Shown here in pieces: positions 26,567 through 34,612 of a stretch of 64,000 nucleotides of DNA (position 1 is the stretch's first letter; the number at the start of each line of letters is the position of its first letter). The translations under genes were made by a program, and so were the position numbers. This DNA is from Arthrobacter sp. FB24. GTDB taxonomy: Bacteria; Actinomycetota; Actinomycetes; Actinomycetales; Micrococcaceae. The notes beneath the pieces were generated by a model, which saw nothing but the letters and a program-made list of their open reading frames with translations, made no database searches and was not told the origin of the DNA. The stretch covers positions 32,489 through 96,488 of the forward strand of contig NC_008539.1 in assembly GCF_000196235.1 (NCBI RefSeq), read 5' to 3'.

Positions 26567-28183
26567 TTATCGGTCCAGCACGGGGCCGGAATCACGGCCC
26601 GTGTGCTGGCGGGTCTTGGCCGGCGTTGGCGTGCTTGGCACCGCTGACCCTGGACGGAGGGGCGCCATGCCGCGCAGTCCAAGTTCTACGGAGTTCGGGG
26701 CCGCTGCCTGTTCCGGTGCGCCGACGGTAACCGGCCGGGGCATCGTCGCCGCGAACGGTTTCAGTTGCTCGGTGACGACGGCACGGAGCCTCTGCGCTTC
26801 ACGGGTTCGTCCGGACTGTTGGTGCATTTCGTGGATGGCGAAGGCAGTGTTCACCAGCTGCAGCATGAGCGCCGACTGGGCGGCCGTCTTGTTCTTGCTG
26901 GACGCGGCCATGAACAACATGGCAGTCCCGGCAATGGACGGCAGTGCGACGGGCTTGCCGTGCTGTCGGGGGGCGCGGAGCTGGGCGGTGCGGGACAGCT
27001 CGGCGGCGGTGGCCGCCAACGGGCCCGGCGTCGGTTCGAGCCGGTGGGACCAGGCCGCGAACGCGCCGGATACTTCCCTCGCTGCTTTCGCCCAGGTGGC
27101 GTGGTCATCACGGGGCAGTGTGCGCAGCTGCTCGACCAGTGCGGTCGCGTTGCGGGTGTACTCGACCCACATTTCCGCCGGTGGTGTTCCGTTCTCGGGG
27201 CCGGTCCTGGACACGGTGCGCCTGTTGCGGGCAGCTGCGTTCCATTCAGCCGCGGCTTCGGTTGCCAGGTGCGGTGAGTCCATCCATTCTTCACGCAAAG
27301 CACCGAGCTTCAGGTCGGACGCGAGGGTGCCGCCGCCGAACCAGATGGGCCGTTCGCCCTGCTTGGGCCGCTCCGCTACGGAGTACCCGACAATCACGTC
27401 GGTGGTGTTCTTCGCGTAGCGCGGCCGGACCAGCATGCCGGTGTCGCGGGCCCGCCGGACGAACTCACCTTCGGTAGCCGAGGCGCTGGCGCTGGCACGG
27501 ACTTTCCGGGCCAAAGATGAACGGTGCATTTCCCGCTCGTCCCGGGCGGCAGTGGCTTTCTCGGCCCGGTCGTAGCCACGGGTGGAGTGCACGGTGGAGA
27601 GCTGTTCCAGCCCGTACTTGACCTCCAGCTCGCGGCAGGTCTGCTGCGCGCGTCTGTAGTCGCCGTGGGTGGATGCCTTGGTGCCGTCTTCGCGGACAAG
27701 CGAGACGGCTAGGTGGATGTGGTGATTGCCGTTCTCACTCGTGCCGTGGTTGACCGCGACCCACCGGCAGCGGGCCTTTCCGCTGACTTCGGTAAAGCCC
27801 ATGGCGTCCACGAAGTCGTTCGCAATGTCGCCCCACTGCTGATCCGTCAGCGCGCCCTCTTCGGCGCGCAGACTCAGCGAGCAGTGCCACACGCTGGCGT
27901 CCTTGTAGCCGACGTGGACGCGCTCTTTCTTGGCCGCGTCCCACTGCATGTCCTTGATCTGCACCGATACGTCATATGCCCTGCGCGGCTGGTCAAGATG
28001 CCTGGCAATAGCAAGTGCATCGTCACGGTCCAGAACGCCGTCGTCGTACCACGCCATGATCGCCGCGTCCCCGGCCACCAGGTGCGGATCGCTGTGGGCG
28101 TTCTTGGTCTTGTTGGCGTCGGTCGAGGCCAGGTAAACCATGAGCCCGCCCATGCGTGAACCGCGGGTGATGTTGGGGATCAT
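26567..28183 (-). CDS. Relaxase / mobilisation nuclease
   Basis: A 538-residue relaxase expected to nick oriT and lead the transferred strand. The N-terminal nuclease domain (about 250 residues) carries H100 in SVWHCSLSL and the histidine cluster NHHIHLAVSLV at 153-163, matching the HxH metal-binding motif of MobP-type relaxases. A tyrosine or other nucleophile near the N terminus (GGLMVYLAS, Y17) is plausible. The C-terminal half is helical with no recognised domain. MobC (28186-28578) is immediately upstream, with 2 bases between the genes. Confidence 0.87.
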   Translation of the reverse strand: MIPNITRGSRMGGLMVYLASTDANKTKNAHSDPHLVAGDAAIMAWYDDGVLDRDDALAIARHLDQPRRAYDVSVQIKDMQWDAAKKERVHVGYKDASVWHCSLSLRAEEGALTDQQWGDIANDFVDAMGFTEVSGKARCRWVAVNHGTSENGNHHIHLAVSLVREDGTKASTHGDYRRAQQTCRELEVKYGLEQLSTVHSTRGYDRAEKATAARDEREMHRSSLARKVRASASASATEGEFVRRARDTGMLVRPRYAKNTTDVIVGYSVAERPKQGERPIWFGGGTLASDLKLGALREEWMDSPHLATEAAAEWNAAARNRRTVSRTGPENGTPPAEMWVEYTRNATALVEQLRTLPRDDHATWAKAAREVSGAFAAWSHRLEPTPGPLAATAAELSRTAQLRAPRQHGKPVALPSIAGTAMLFMAASSKNKTAAQSALMLQLVNTAFAIHEMHQQSGRTREAQRLRAVVTEQLKPFAATMPRPVTVGAPEQAAAPNSVELGLRGMAPLRPGSAVPSTPTPAKTRQHTGRDSGPVLDR

Positions 28184-28185
28184 CC

Positions 28186-28578
28186 CTACATCAGCCCCTC
28201 AATGGTGCGGTCAATGCGCATCGCCACTGACCGGAGGTGCTTCAACGCTTCGTGGGCCTCGGAGGGGAACTCGCCGGTCGCGTTGGCCTGGCGGGCGAGC
28301 TGGTTGATGTTGTTCGAGGAACGGGCCAGCAGATTGTGCAGCGACATCAATTCGGCGATGGCAGCACGGCGTTCCGTTGTCGTCTCCTGGGCCTCGGACA
28401 ATGCCGAGGTGATCAGCAGGTTCGGGACGGTCACCTTTTCCCGCTCAGCCCTCGCGACAAGCGCGGCTTCCTCTTCAACAGTGACCCACAGGTCACGGCG
28501 TTTCTTGGTACCGGCGGGAGTGTTCTCCCGGCGTCGGCGCGACAGATTGAAACGGTGAGTGAATCCCTCATCCGACAT
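28186..28578 (-). CDS. mobC: MobC-like relaxosome protein
   Basis: A 130-residue DNA-binding accessory of the relaxase. The basic N terminus (NLSRRRRENT...KKRRDLWVTV) precedes a ribbon-helix-helix-like segment (VTVEEEAALVARAEREKVTV). The C-terminal MobC region follows (LLARSSNNINQLARQANATG), in which the NNINQLAR box is characteristic. It is encoded directly upstream of the relaxase and next to the likely oriT. It probably helps melt DNA at the nick site. Confidence 0.85.
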   Translation of the reverse strand: MSDEGFTHRFNLSRRRRENTPAGTKKRRDLWVTVEEEAALVARAEREKVTVPNLLITSALSEAQETTTERRAAIAELMSLHNLLARSSNNINQLARQANATGEFPSEAHEALKHLRSVAMRIDRTIEGLM

Positions 28579-28620
28579 TCAATCCATCCCTTCAAAGGCC
28601 CAGCGCAGCGACCCCGAAAC

Positions 28621-28712
28621 CGGGGACCACACTGACCAGTGTGCCGCACTCGACCACCAGTGTCGAGCGCAACAAGCCACTTACACCCGTGTAAGTGTAT
28701 AGCTTGCTCCGC
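28621..28712. other. Probable origin of transfer (oriT)
   Basis: The non-coding segment upstream of mobC holds three hairpins in a row: CACACTG-AC-CAGTGTG (28628-28643), CTCGAC-N7-GTCGAG (28649-28667) and CACTTACAC-CC-GTGTAAGTG (28678-28697). The last is followed by TATAGCTTGCTCC. A hairpin ending in GTAAGTG beside the presumed nick is similar in form to known MobA-type oriT sites. Position next to mobC and the relaxase gene supports the call; the nick site is not established. Confidence 0.55.
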
Positions 28713-28800
28713 ACGGTCTTCTCAGGGGGTTTTTGCCTTCTGCGCGTGGTCCCTCAAAAACCTGCTTCCGGGTGTCAGCAGTGGCCGGTAGGGTTTGGAT

Positions 28801-29139
28801 ATGGATATCAACGACATTGCCGCAAAAGCCGCCGCGAAGATCGACGCCGCCAGGGACACCAAAGTAAACGCCGTGAAGAGGGCCGCTGCCAGCGGTGTTG
28901 AAGTCCAGGAGGCTGCCCAGATGCTTGCCGCAGCAGAGCAGAAGTACGCCAAGGACTACCAGGCAGCTCTGCGCGCAGACTGGACCGAATCCGACCTGCG
29001 GGGCTTCGGTCTCGACGCCCCGGCCAAGAAAGCCGGCGGCCGTCCCCGCGGCTCTAAGACCACGCGCCAGACAAAGCAAAGTGATGAAACTGCACGCGAG
29101 AATGAACTGAGTGACACTACCGGCTCCGACAACCAATAG
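28801..29139 (+). CDS. Small helical hypothetical protein
   Basis: A 112-residue, Ala/Lys-rich, mostly helical protein (residues 1-60) with a basic proline/glycine hinge (KKAGGRPRGSKTTR near 75-90) that resembles an AT-hook-like DNA-binding tail. The ATG at 28801 follows gtagggtttggat. No family recognised. It diverges from mobC across the oriT region, so it may be a plasmid DNA-binding or copy-control protein, but nothing in the sequence proves this. Confidence 0.5.
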   Translation: MDINDIAAKAAAKIDAARDTKVNAVKRAAASGVEVQEAAQMLAAAEQKYAKDYQAALRADWTESDLRGFGLDAPAKKAGGRPRGSKTTRQTKQSDETARENELSDTTGSDNQ

Positions 29140-29145
29140 CCCGCC

Positions 29146-30009
29146 GTGGACGACGCCAGAACCTCAGCAGGCAACAGCTCTCCCGATTCGAAAAGCCACC
29201 TTCTCCTGCCTTCGGCCGCGGATGAGTACGAATGGGCTGAGCGCATCATGAACCTGCTGGATCGACACACGCACCTTAGCGATGACATCAACCTGAGGAT
29301 GGAAGTCCGACCTGGATCTGCACTAGTGGGAGATGACAAGATCTCTCCGGCACTTCCGCTGTCTTATTACCTTCGCTATCTACTTATCGCAGCGGCGGAT
29401 AATTTCAGCGCCATCCGCAGCATGTTGATCAAAAGCGAGGTTGGGTCACACACCAACCTCGCCCTTCACCCATTCGCCCCCTACACGCTGGTCCGCAACG
29501 TGATCGAATGCGCCGGTACGGGGTACTGGGTTCTCACGCCTTCGAGTAGGCCTAAAAGGATCCATCGTCACGCCATGCTGGAACTGGACGATGCGAAGAA
29601 GAGCCTCAGCGCTCTGACTCAGTACGGCGGTTCAGGGGAAAAAACTTACACGCGTCGGGTTGAACTCATCAAAGCCATGGTCGCTCGCTACCCTGACGGC
29701 ATCACCTGGAAGAACGTTACGGACGGGTTTTCCGTGACTGGCGCCCTTCGCGAAGTCGGAACGGCCTCCGCATTTGAGGCCATCAACCCGCTCGGGGCTT
29801 GGCAATTGGCAAGCGGAATGGCACACGGCAAACGTTGGGCTGGCTTGATCCTGAGCGACAAGGAACCGTTAAATGCCGGACTAAACGACGATACCTACAT
29901 GGTCACCGGTAGCTACAAACACCTTTGGTGGCTAATGAACACGGCGAGCATAGTGCTGACCGAAGCACACAGGCTCTTCGTTGAGCGCGGAACCGCGCAT
30001 CACCACTAG
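29146..30009 (+). CDS. Hypothetical protein, HEPN-like in appearance
   Basis: A 287-residue soluble, helix-rich protein starting at GTG, 6 bases after the upstream gene. I do not recognise its family. The C-terminal half contains LASGMAHGKRWAG near residue 225, a histidine in a helical setting reminiscent of RNase-like HEPN folds, and a tryptophan-rich segment (YKHLWWLMNTAS). No transmembrane or signal segment. The GC content is lower than in the transfer genes. A long inverted repeat starts about 50 bases after its stop and probably terminates it. Confidence 0.55.
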   Translation: MDDARTSAGNSSPDSKSHLLLPSAADEYEWAERIMNLLDRHTHLSDDINLRMEVRPGSALVGDDKISPALPLSYYLRYLLIAAADNFSAIRSMLIKSEVGSHTNLALHPFAPYTLVRNVIECAGTGYWVLTPSSRPKRIHRHAMLELDDAKKSLSALTQYGGSGEKTYTRRVELIKAMVARYPDGITWKNVTDGFSVTGALREVGTASAFEAINPLGAWQLASGMAHGKRWAGLILSDKEPLNAGLNDDTYMVTGSYKHLWWLMNTASIVLTEAHRLFVERGTAHHH

Positions 30010-30059
30010 CCAAACAGTCTTTGTTCGAACCAGAACCACTGACAAGGACATCACCCCTC

Positions 30060-30117
30060 GTCCACATGGGCACGGCAAAAGCTAAAACCTTCGGGCTTTT
30101 CCCGCACCCACGTGGAC
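30060..30117 (+). terminator. Long imperfect hairpin, likely terminator
   Basis: GTCCACATGGGCACGGCAAAAGC and the complementary arm GGCTTTTCCCGCACCCACGTGGAC form a stem of about 22 pairs with four mismatches, 50 bases after the stop at 30009. It lacks a clear U-tract but is the only strong structure downstream of that gene. Confidence 0.45.
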
Positions 30118-30331
30118 GACGGGACCCAGCTGACCGGCTGCACACCACCCCCAGGGAACCTCCGACCGACACCTCGCCACCGGGACCGGCGGCCGTGCAC
30201 AACCTGTGTAGTGGGCGGTCACCAGCGGCAACGTTCCCCATGGACCAAGACACGCTGCTCCCGCCATCGGCCCGGGCGTTTGGCCAGGTCTTTTCAGCCC
30301 TCGACCACAGGCGGCTCCGGTGGGCAGACGC

Positions 30332-30370
30332 GAAGAAGGCCGGCCTCCTTTTCAGGGGCCGGTCTTCTTC
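30332..30370. terminator. Inverted repeat after the excisionase-like gene
   Basis: GAAGAAGGCCGGCC (30332-30345) pairs with GGCCGGTCTTCTTC (30357-30370) with one mismatch. It lies just downstream of the minus-strand gene ending at 30385 and is the likely terminator of the operon running from about 31386 to 30385. Confidence 0.55.
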
Positions 30371-30384
30371 CTATCCGCGTTCCT

Positions 30385-30675
30385 TCAGTCTTCCGTGGTG
30401 ACGTCGTCATCCTTGATCTGACCGGCCGCGATGCGCTCTGCGGTCTTCGCGAATGCTGCATCGATGTACGCCATGAGGTCACTCTCGCGGACCCGCCACA
30501 CGCCTCTTCCGCCGAACTGGCCTGCAGGGAGCTCGCCGCTGCGAACCAGCGAGTAGACGAGCGCGCCTTTGACGTTCAGAATCTCCTGCACCTGTTCCAG
30601 AGTCAGCATCCTGGGGAACACGGGCCCCGTCGTCGGCGCAGGTTCCTCGTTCAATTCCTCTGTCCGTTTCGGCAT
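30385..30675 (-). CDS. Excisionase-like MerR-type HTH protein
   Basis: A 96-residue DNA-binding protein starting MPKRTEELNE. Residues 22-70 (MLTLEQVQEILNVKGALVYS ... GVWRVRESDLMAYID) match the helix-turn-helix of excisionase/AlpA-type proteins. The acidic C terminus (DDDVTTED) is typical of small plasmid regulators. The start at 30675 was preferred because it overlaps the stop of the upstream gene. It may regulate plasmid maintenance genes or act as a recombination directionality factor. Confidence 0.7.
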   Translation of the reverse strand: MPKRTEELNEEPAPTTGPVFPRMLTLEQVQEILNVKGALVYSLVRSGELPAGQFGGRGVWRVRESDLMAYIDAAFAKTAERIAAGQIKDDDVTTED

Positions 30676-30677
30676 TC

Positions 30678-30941
30678 TCAATCCACCTCGTTCCGGTGTT
30701 GCAGCTCGTCCTTTGTGCGCTGCCCGCGGCGGAGGGATCCGGCCGGCGCCGGTTCCCATTTCCTGCCGTGGTTGTGTTTGCGTTCCAGGCGTTTCACCTC
30801 GCGCATCGTTGCACGAACGATGAAGTCCGACACGCTCGCATCACCCTCCAACGGCCCGGCGGCCAGGAACGCTGCCCGGACCCGGCCGGCCTCATCCTCC
30901 GTGAAGTAGGGAGTGAAAGCCGCGATCTTTTTAGACGGCAC
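30678..30941 (-). CDS. Small basic protein, possible centromere-binding (ParB-like) component
   Basis: An 87-residue basic protein with a segment (YFTEDEAGRVRAAFLAAGPL ... SVSDFIVRATMREVKRLERK) that resembles small ribbon-helix-helix or ParB C-terminal-like plasmid partition proteins of actinobacteria. No parA is visible nearby, so the assignment is tentative. It overlaps its upstream neighbour by 11 bases and is followed within 3 bases by the HTH gene, so three small genes form an operon. Confidence 0.5.
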   Translation of the reverse strand: MPSKKIAAFTPYFTEDEAGRVRAAFLAAGPLEGDASVSDFIVRATMREVKRLERKHNHGRKWEPAPAGSLRRGQRTKDELQHRNEVD

Positions 30942-31386
30942 GAAGGCTCCGTGGCCACGGGTGGAGGCTGTCGAGGTATCCGGGGCGAAGCGTCATGCTT
31001 CCGTCGTCGTTCTCATCGATATCGGAGTGCTGGTGGCTGCCGCCGGCGTGGGCAATGGCGGCGAGCACCAGATCAAGGTTTTGCCGGTCCAAGCCAGGAA
31101 CGACTTCGCTCAGGACGACAGGAACGTCCTCCGCCAGGGACGCCGCGAGCAGCAGGAATCGCCGTTCCCCGCCGGAGTAGGGTCCGTTGTTGGCGTGCTC
31201 TCCGAGGGCTTCGAAATCGATCCACGCGTTCTCGGTGTAGCCCTCGGGTGTAATGCCGCTGGCGTGGACCCAGGGGTTGCCGACGGCGGCGTAGCGGCCA
31301 CCGAAGGCGCGCAGCAGCAGCTCTGTTCCGGCCTCCGAAGTGTAGGAGCCTTTCGCCCAGCTGCGGAGATCATCTTCATGCGTCAT
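30931..31386 (-). CDS. Hypothetical plasmid protein
   Basis: A 151-residue acidic protein starting MTHEDDLRSWAKGSYTSEAG. I do not recognise a domain. The sequence is soluble with no signal, and ends HPWPRSLRAV. It is the first gene of a minus-strand operon with the small basic and HTH genes, downstream of ssb. The ATG at 31386 was preferred over an upstream one (31422) because the coding composition begins there. Confidence 0.6.
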   Translation of the reverse strand: MTHEDDLRSWAKGSYTSEAGTELLLRAFGGRYAAVGNPWVHASGITPEGYTENAWIDFEALGEHANNGPYSGGERRFLLLAASLAEDVPVVLSEVVPGLDRQNLDLVLAAIAHAGGSHQHSDIDENDDGSMTLRPGYLDSLHPWPRSLRAV

Positions 31387-31462
31387 AGCGGTTTCCTTGG
31401 TGTTTCGTAGGGCTCGGTGCATGGATTTCTGGAGTCAGCGTAGCCGCTGGCTCTGACTGTGG

Positions 31463-32002
31463 TCAGTACGCAGGTTCGGGGTCCTGGGGGCGGGTGGTGC
31501 TGATGCGCCCGGCGGGGTTGGCGTCCATGCCAAACCACAGGTCGTCGTTGGTGTACCCGCGGGCGCTGAGACTGAAGTGATCAACGGGGTGGATTTCCTC
31601 ACTGTGGCGTTCTTCTTCCGCTGCGTCTACGGCTGCGCGCGAAGAGCCGTGCACGGCCGCTGCCGCGTATCGCAGGGACGGCCCGATCTCTTCGACTTCG
31701 AGTTCAAGCACGGTGCGCTTCTCCCCCGTCTTCGTCTCATAGCTGCGGGACTTCAATTCACCCGTTGCGATCACGCGCATGCCCTTGGTCAGGGACCCGA
31801 CGGCGTTCTCGGCCGCTCCCCGCCAGATATGCGCACGAAGAAACAGAGTCACCCCGTCCACCCATTCGTTGCGCTCGATATCGAACGCCCTGGGCGTGGA
31901 TGCGATGGTGAAGTTCGCGACGGCCGTGCCGGCTGTGGTGAACCGCAGCTCGGGGTCGGCAGTGAGGTTTCCGATGACGGTGATGCTGGTATCGCCTGAC
32001 AT
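31463..32002 (-). CDS. ssb: Single-stranded DNA-binding protein
   Basis: A 179-residue SSB. The OB-fold spans about residues 5-105 ([20 protein letters not shown] ... [20 protein letters not shown]). The C-terminal tail ends PQDPEPAY, without the usual DDDIPF tip, as in many plasmid-borne actinobacterial SSBs. It probably protects single strands during transfer and replication. It stands 24 bases after nrdH on the same strand. Confidence 0.9.
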   Translation of the reverse strand: MSGDTSITVIGNLTADPELRFTTAGTAVANFTIASTPRAFDIERNEWVDGVTLFLRAHIWRGAAENAVGSLTKGMRVIATGELKSRSYETKTGEKRTVLELEVEEIGPSLRYAAAAVHGSSRAAVDAAEEERHSEEIHPVDHFSLSARGYTNDDLWFGMDANPAGRISTTRPQDPEPAY

Positions 32003-32025
32003 TGGAGCTCTCCCCTGACTGGTTT

Positions 32026-32298
32026 CTAGGCTTCGCGGACGCGGCCGGCTGCTTCAATGCTGATGACTTGATCGATCCGGACGGGGTTCAGGCCGGACCA
32101 GTGATTCTCGGTGCCGTCCTTGTCGTAGACGACGACAGGGACCTGGGAGTAACCAAGCTCTTCGGTGATGTACTCGAAGGCGGCCGGGTTGGTAGTGACG
32201 TCGACCTCGTGGAAGTCGACGCCGGCCTCCGCGAACTTCTGCTTGGTCTTGGCACAGCCAAAGCATCCAGCGGGCTTGGTGTAGATGGTGACAGTCAT
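32026..32298 (-). CDS. nrdH: NrdH-like glutaredoxin
   Basis: A 90-residue thioredoxin-fold protein starting [10 protein letters not shown], with active site CFGC at residues 12-15 and the VPVVVYD cis-proline region, closest to NrdH-redoxins. These usually reduce class Ib ribonucleotide reductase; no reductase gene is present here, so the partner is probably chromosomal. The upstream start at 32322 was not used because the family begins at the MTVTIY strand. A palindrome at 32370-32385 lies in its promoter. Confidence 0.85.
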   Translation of the reverse strand: MTVTIYTKPAGCFGCAKTKQKFAEAGVDFHEVDVTTNPAAFEYITEELGYSQVPVVVYDKDGTENHWSGLNPVRIDQVISIEAAGRVREA

Positions 32299-32369
32299 GG
32301 TCAGTCCTCGGTTTCGTATCACTCTTAGTTAGGTTCGCCTGCTCTGTACTGCTGCCTCAATTCTAGCAA

Positions 32370-32385
32370 TCATTCAACTGAATGA
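32370..32385. promoter_or_regulatory. Palindrome upstream of nrdH
   Basis: TCATTCA-AC-TGAATGA is a perfect 7-base inverted repeat about 70 bases upstream of the nrdH start, followed by AT-rich sequence. It has the form of an ArsR- or TetR-type operator; the cognate regulator is unknown. Confidence 0.35.
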
Positions 32386-32474
32386 ATAGAGGTCTATCCT
32401 TGATTTCTAGGGGTTTCTCTACATGCATTTTTGGTGGGAATCACGGTGGCGGGACCGTCATCTTCGGGCGTTTA

Positions 32475-32522
32475 TGTCACTTTCAGAAGTCGTCTGCACG
32501 GAATGTCAGACGTCCTCTGCAC
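32475..32522 (+). repeat. Double 25-bp repeat, possible mobile-element end (copy a)
   Basis: TGTCAC + TTTCAGAAGTCGTCTGCAC (32475-32499) is followed by a second related unit TGTCAGACGTCCTCTGCAC (32504-32522). The same two-unit structure occurs inverted at 62513-62560, and a single unit at 39369-39393. No transposase is next to this copy. Confidence 0.6.
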
Positions 32523-32553
32523 TGGCTAATCGGCGGCCGTAGAGTTGGCTGAC

Positions 32554-32697
32554 TCAGGTTTTGGTCCGACGCCTTAGAGCGACCCAGAGCCCGCATCGCC
32601 GGCATATGTAGGCGGGTTCGGCGCCGAGGGCATGGAGTTTCTTGCGCTGCATTGTCCGGCCGCAGCAGGAGCACTGGCGGTACGTGTCAGAGGCCAT
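32554..32697 (-). CDS. Small zinc-ribbon protein
   Basis: A 47-residue protein starting MASDTYRQCSCCGRTMQRKK. Two CxxC pairs (CSCC/CC region and CRRC) indicate a zinc ribbon. The ATG overlaps the stop of the upstream redox-like gene by 11 bases, which supports it being real and co-translated. No function can be assigned beyond metal binding; it may be a small metal-handling or nucleic-acid-binding protein of the CmtR-regulated operon. Confidence 0.5.
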   Translation of the reverse strand: MASDTYRQCSCCGRTMQRKKLHALGAEPAYICRRCGLWVALRRRTKT

Positions 32698-32998
32698 GGT
32701 TCGTGAGCGCTTCCATGACTTGATCGACGGTTGGCACGCCGGCATGTCCGCCGGGGGTGGGGTAGATCCGGCATGCGAGATCACTGCTTGGAGCGCCGTC
32801 GGGGAAGATATCGGCCCCGTCCGCGGTGATGGTGGGCGAACCGGCAAATCCGGTTCCGGCCGTATCTGCCGAAGACTTGATGTGCCGCAAATGGACCGGG
32901 ACGTCGTCGTGCCCGAGGGCGGCCAGGGCGGCTTTCACCTGCTCGAGCGCTTTTTCCGTGTTGGGGCAGTCATCGATGTGGAGCAGTTCTATTCTCAT
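32687..32998 (-). CDS. Thioredoxin-fold-like small protein of the metal operon
   Basis: A 103-residue protein starting MRIELLHIDDCPNTEKALEQ. A single cysteine after the first strand (HIDDCPN) and the repeated beta-alpha pattern resemble thioredoxin-like proteins often labelled alkylmercury-lyase or glutaredoxin-like in actinobacterial metal operons. It lacks a CxxC pair. It lies 31 bases downstream of the DsbA-like gene on the same strand. The reaction is unknown. Confidence 0.55.
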   Translation of the reverse strand: MRIELLHIDDCPNTEKALEQVKAALAALGHDDVPVHLRHIKSSADTAGTGFAGSPTITADGADIFPDGAPSSDLACRIYPTPGGHAGVPTVDQVMEALTNHGL

Positions 32999-33029
32999 GC
33001 GGTCATTGTTCCTGTCCGGGTCCACCGGC

Positions 33030-33722
33030 CTATTTTGCGGCGTCGGTGAGTTTCTGGCGGAAGTCCGCCTCGCTGTTGAGGGTGAGTTTTTCGCCGTCGA
33101 GGAAGAACGTGGGTGTCCCGGTCACGCCCAGGGCTGTACCGTCGGCGACGTCTTTGCGGATCCGGTCTTTGGTCTTGTCATCCGCCACGGCGGCGTCGTA
33201 GGCAACAAGGTCCAGGCCGAGCTCCCGCGCGAAGGTCCTGAACAGGGCAGCTTGCGAGTCCTGTTTTTCGCCCCACTGGGGCTGGGTTTCGAACAGCTTT
33301 GCGGCCATCTGTTCGTACTTGCCCTGCGCGGCCGCGGCCTCGACGGCGAGGGCCGCGGTTCCGGAGTTCCGGTGCCCGGGGAGCGGGAAGTAGCGGTGGA
33401 CGAACGTGATCCTGTCCCCGTACTCCTGCTTCAGTTGCTGCACGAGCGGCTCGGCGGCGCGGCATGATTCGCACTCGTAGTCCAGGAACTCGACCAGCTG
33501 TGCCTTCTCCGTGGACGGAGATGTCACGCGGTGGCTGTCCTCCCGGACGAGCTGTGCGTCCGCGGCAGCGGGCGGGGGTGTCGGTGTGGGTTTGGTGGCG
33601 GTGAAGACCGCGTACCAGATGGCGCCGCCGGCGACGATGACCGCCAGCAGGATCCATATCACCAGGCGCGCCGTCTTGGCCGGGTCGCTGGGGCCCGGCA
33701 TCGTTTTCAGGGTCGGTGTCAT
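33030..33722 (-). CDS. Membrane-anchored DsbA-like thiol oxidoreductase
   Basis: A 230-residue protein with one N-terminal helix (residues 20-43) and an extracytoplasmic DsbA/thioredoxin-like domain. The active site is CESC near residue 87 (YECESCRAAE), and the cis-proline segment is VTGTPTFFLDG. It resembles actinobacterial DsbA-like proteins (thioredoxin_4). Its ATG overlaps the stop of the transporter gene (TGATG), so it belongs to the CmtR-regulated operon. It may repair exported thiol proteins damaged by soft metals. Confidence 0.8.
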   Translation of the reverse strand: MTPTLKTMPGPSDPAKTARLVIWILLAVIVAGGAIWYAVFTATKPTPTPPPAAADAQLVREDSHRVTSPSTEKAQLVEFLDYECESCRAAEPLVQQLKQEYGDRITFVHRYFPLPGHRNSGTAALAVEAAAAQGKYEQMAAKLFETQPQWGEKQDSQAALFRTFARELGLDLVAYDAAVADDKTKDRIRKDVADGTALGVTGTPTFFLDGEKLTLNSEADFRQKLTDAAK

Positions 33723-34612
33723 CAGTGATGAATGCTTTTTTGGTCGCTGCGGGCTGGTTCTGTGGCAGTCGTTTTTGGGGTCAGAGACAGGCTGACAGCT
33801 TTCGGTTCGGGATCGGAGCCGCAGCCCTCGCAGCAGCCGGAAGCAGTACTTTGCCCAGCACCCGTCGTCGGAGCTGCTTGCACGCCTGAATCGGCCGGTG
33901 CGCCGTCGTGGTTTGTGCCGGTGCCGGGTTCGGGGGTGGTGCAGCAATCATCGGCTTCCTCATCGTGGTCGGCCGCGGTGTGGGGGACGGTGCAGCAGAC
34001 GTCGCCTTTCCAGGCGTTGATGCCCTCACGGACGGCGATTCCGGCGATGACCAGTGCCGCGCCGGCGTCTGCCCACCACCATCCCAGCGTGCTGTTCAGC
34101 ACCAGGCCGACCAGCAGAACGGCGGAGAGGTACGTGCACAGCAGGGTCTGTTTGGAATCCGCCACCGCTGTCTTGGATCCGAGTTCACGGCCGGCGCGGC
34201 GTTGAAGCCAGGACAGCACGGGCATGATGGCCAGGCTCAGGGCAGCGATCACGATGCCCGGTGTGGAGTGCTGTGCCTCGCCGCCTCCGGTCAGCGACCT
34301 GACGGAGTCCACGGAGACGAACAGTGCCAGGGCGAAGAAGGAGATCGCGATGATCCGCAGGGTCAGGTGCTCGCGCCGTTCAGGGTCCTTGGCGGAGAAC
34401 TGCCAGGACAGGGCGACCGCGGAGGCGACCTCGATCACCGAATCGAGTCCGAAGCCGATGAGGGCCGAAGAGTCCGCCATATTGCCCGCCCAGAGCGCAA
34501 CGACGGCCTCAACAAGGTTGTAGGTGATCGTCGCGGCCGCGAACAGCCGGATCCGCCGGCTCAAGACGGCGTGCCGGGAGGCCGTGGGCACGGTCTGCAG
34601 TGTCGTGGTCAT
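33722..34612 (-). CDS. CDF-like cation transporter with Cys-rich tail
   Basis: A 296-residue protein whose first 205 residues contain about six helices with the CDF-type motifs (SSALIGFGLDSVIEVAS and VADSKQTLLC). The cytoplasmic ferredoxin-like domain of normal CDF exporters is missing and is replaced by a flexible tail with cysteine pairs (DVCCTV, DDCCTT, GCCEGCGSD). Start and regulator stop overlap (ATGA). Together with CmtR it forms a metal-export unit, probably for Cd, Pb or Zn. The Cys-rich tail may collect soft metals; this is inferred. Confidence 0.8.
   Translation of the reverse strand: MTTTLQTVPTASRHAVLSRRIRLFAAATITYNLVEAVVALWAGNMADSSALIGFGLDSVIEVASAVALSWQFSAKDPERREHLTLRIIAISFFALALFVSVDSVRSLTGGGEAQHSTPGIVIAALSLAIMPVLSWLQRRAGRELGSKTAVADSKQTLLCTYLSAVLLVGLVLNSTLGWWWADAGAALVIAGIAVREGINAWKGDVCCTVPHTAADHDEEADDCCTTPEPGTGTNHDGAPADSGVQAAPTTGAGQSTASGCCEGCGSDPEPKAVSLSLTPKTTATEPARSDQKSIHH

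Larger units (their letters stand above)
30010..30384. other. Non-coding interval
   Basis: Apart from the hairpin at 30060-30117 and the terminator-like repeat at 30332-30370, I see no gene here. Short open frames exist but have no ribosome site or credible composition. Confidence 0.5.

Noticed and set aside
30021..30401. Plus-strand open frame after the hypothetical gene at 29146
   Set aside because: It overlaps a large hairpin and a terminator-like repeat, and its composition is unlike real proteins.
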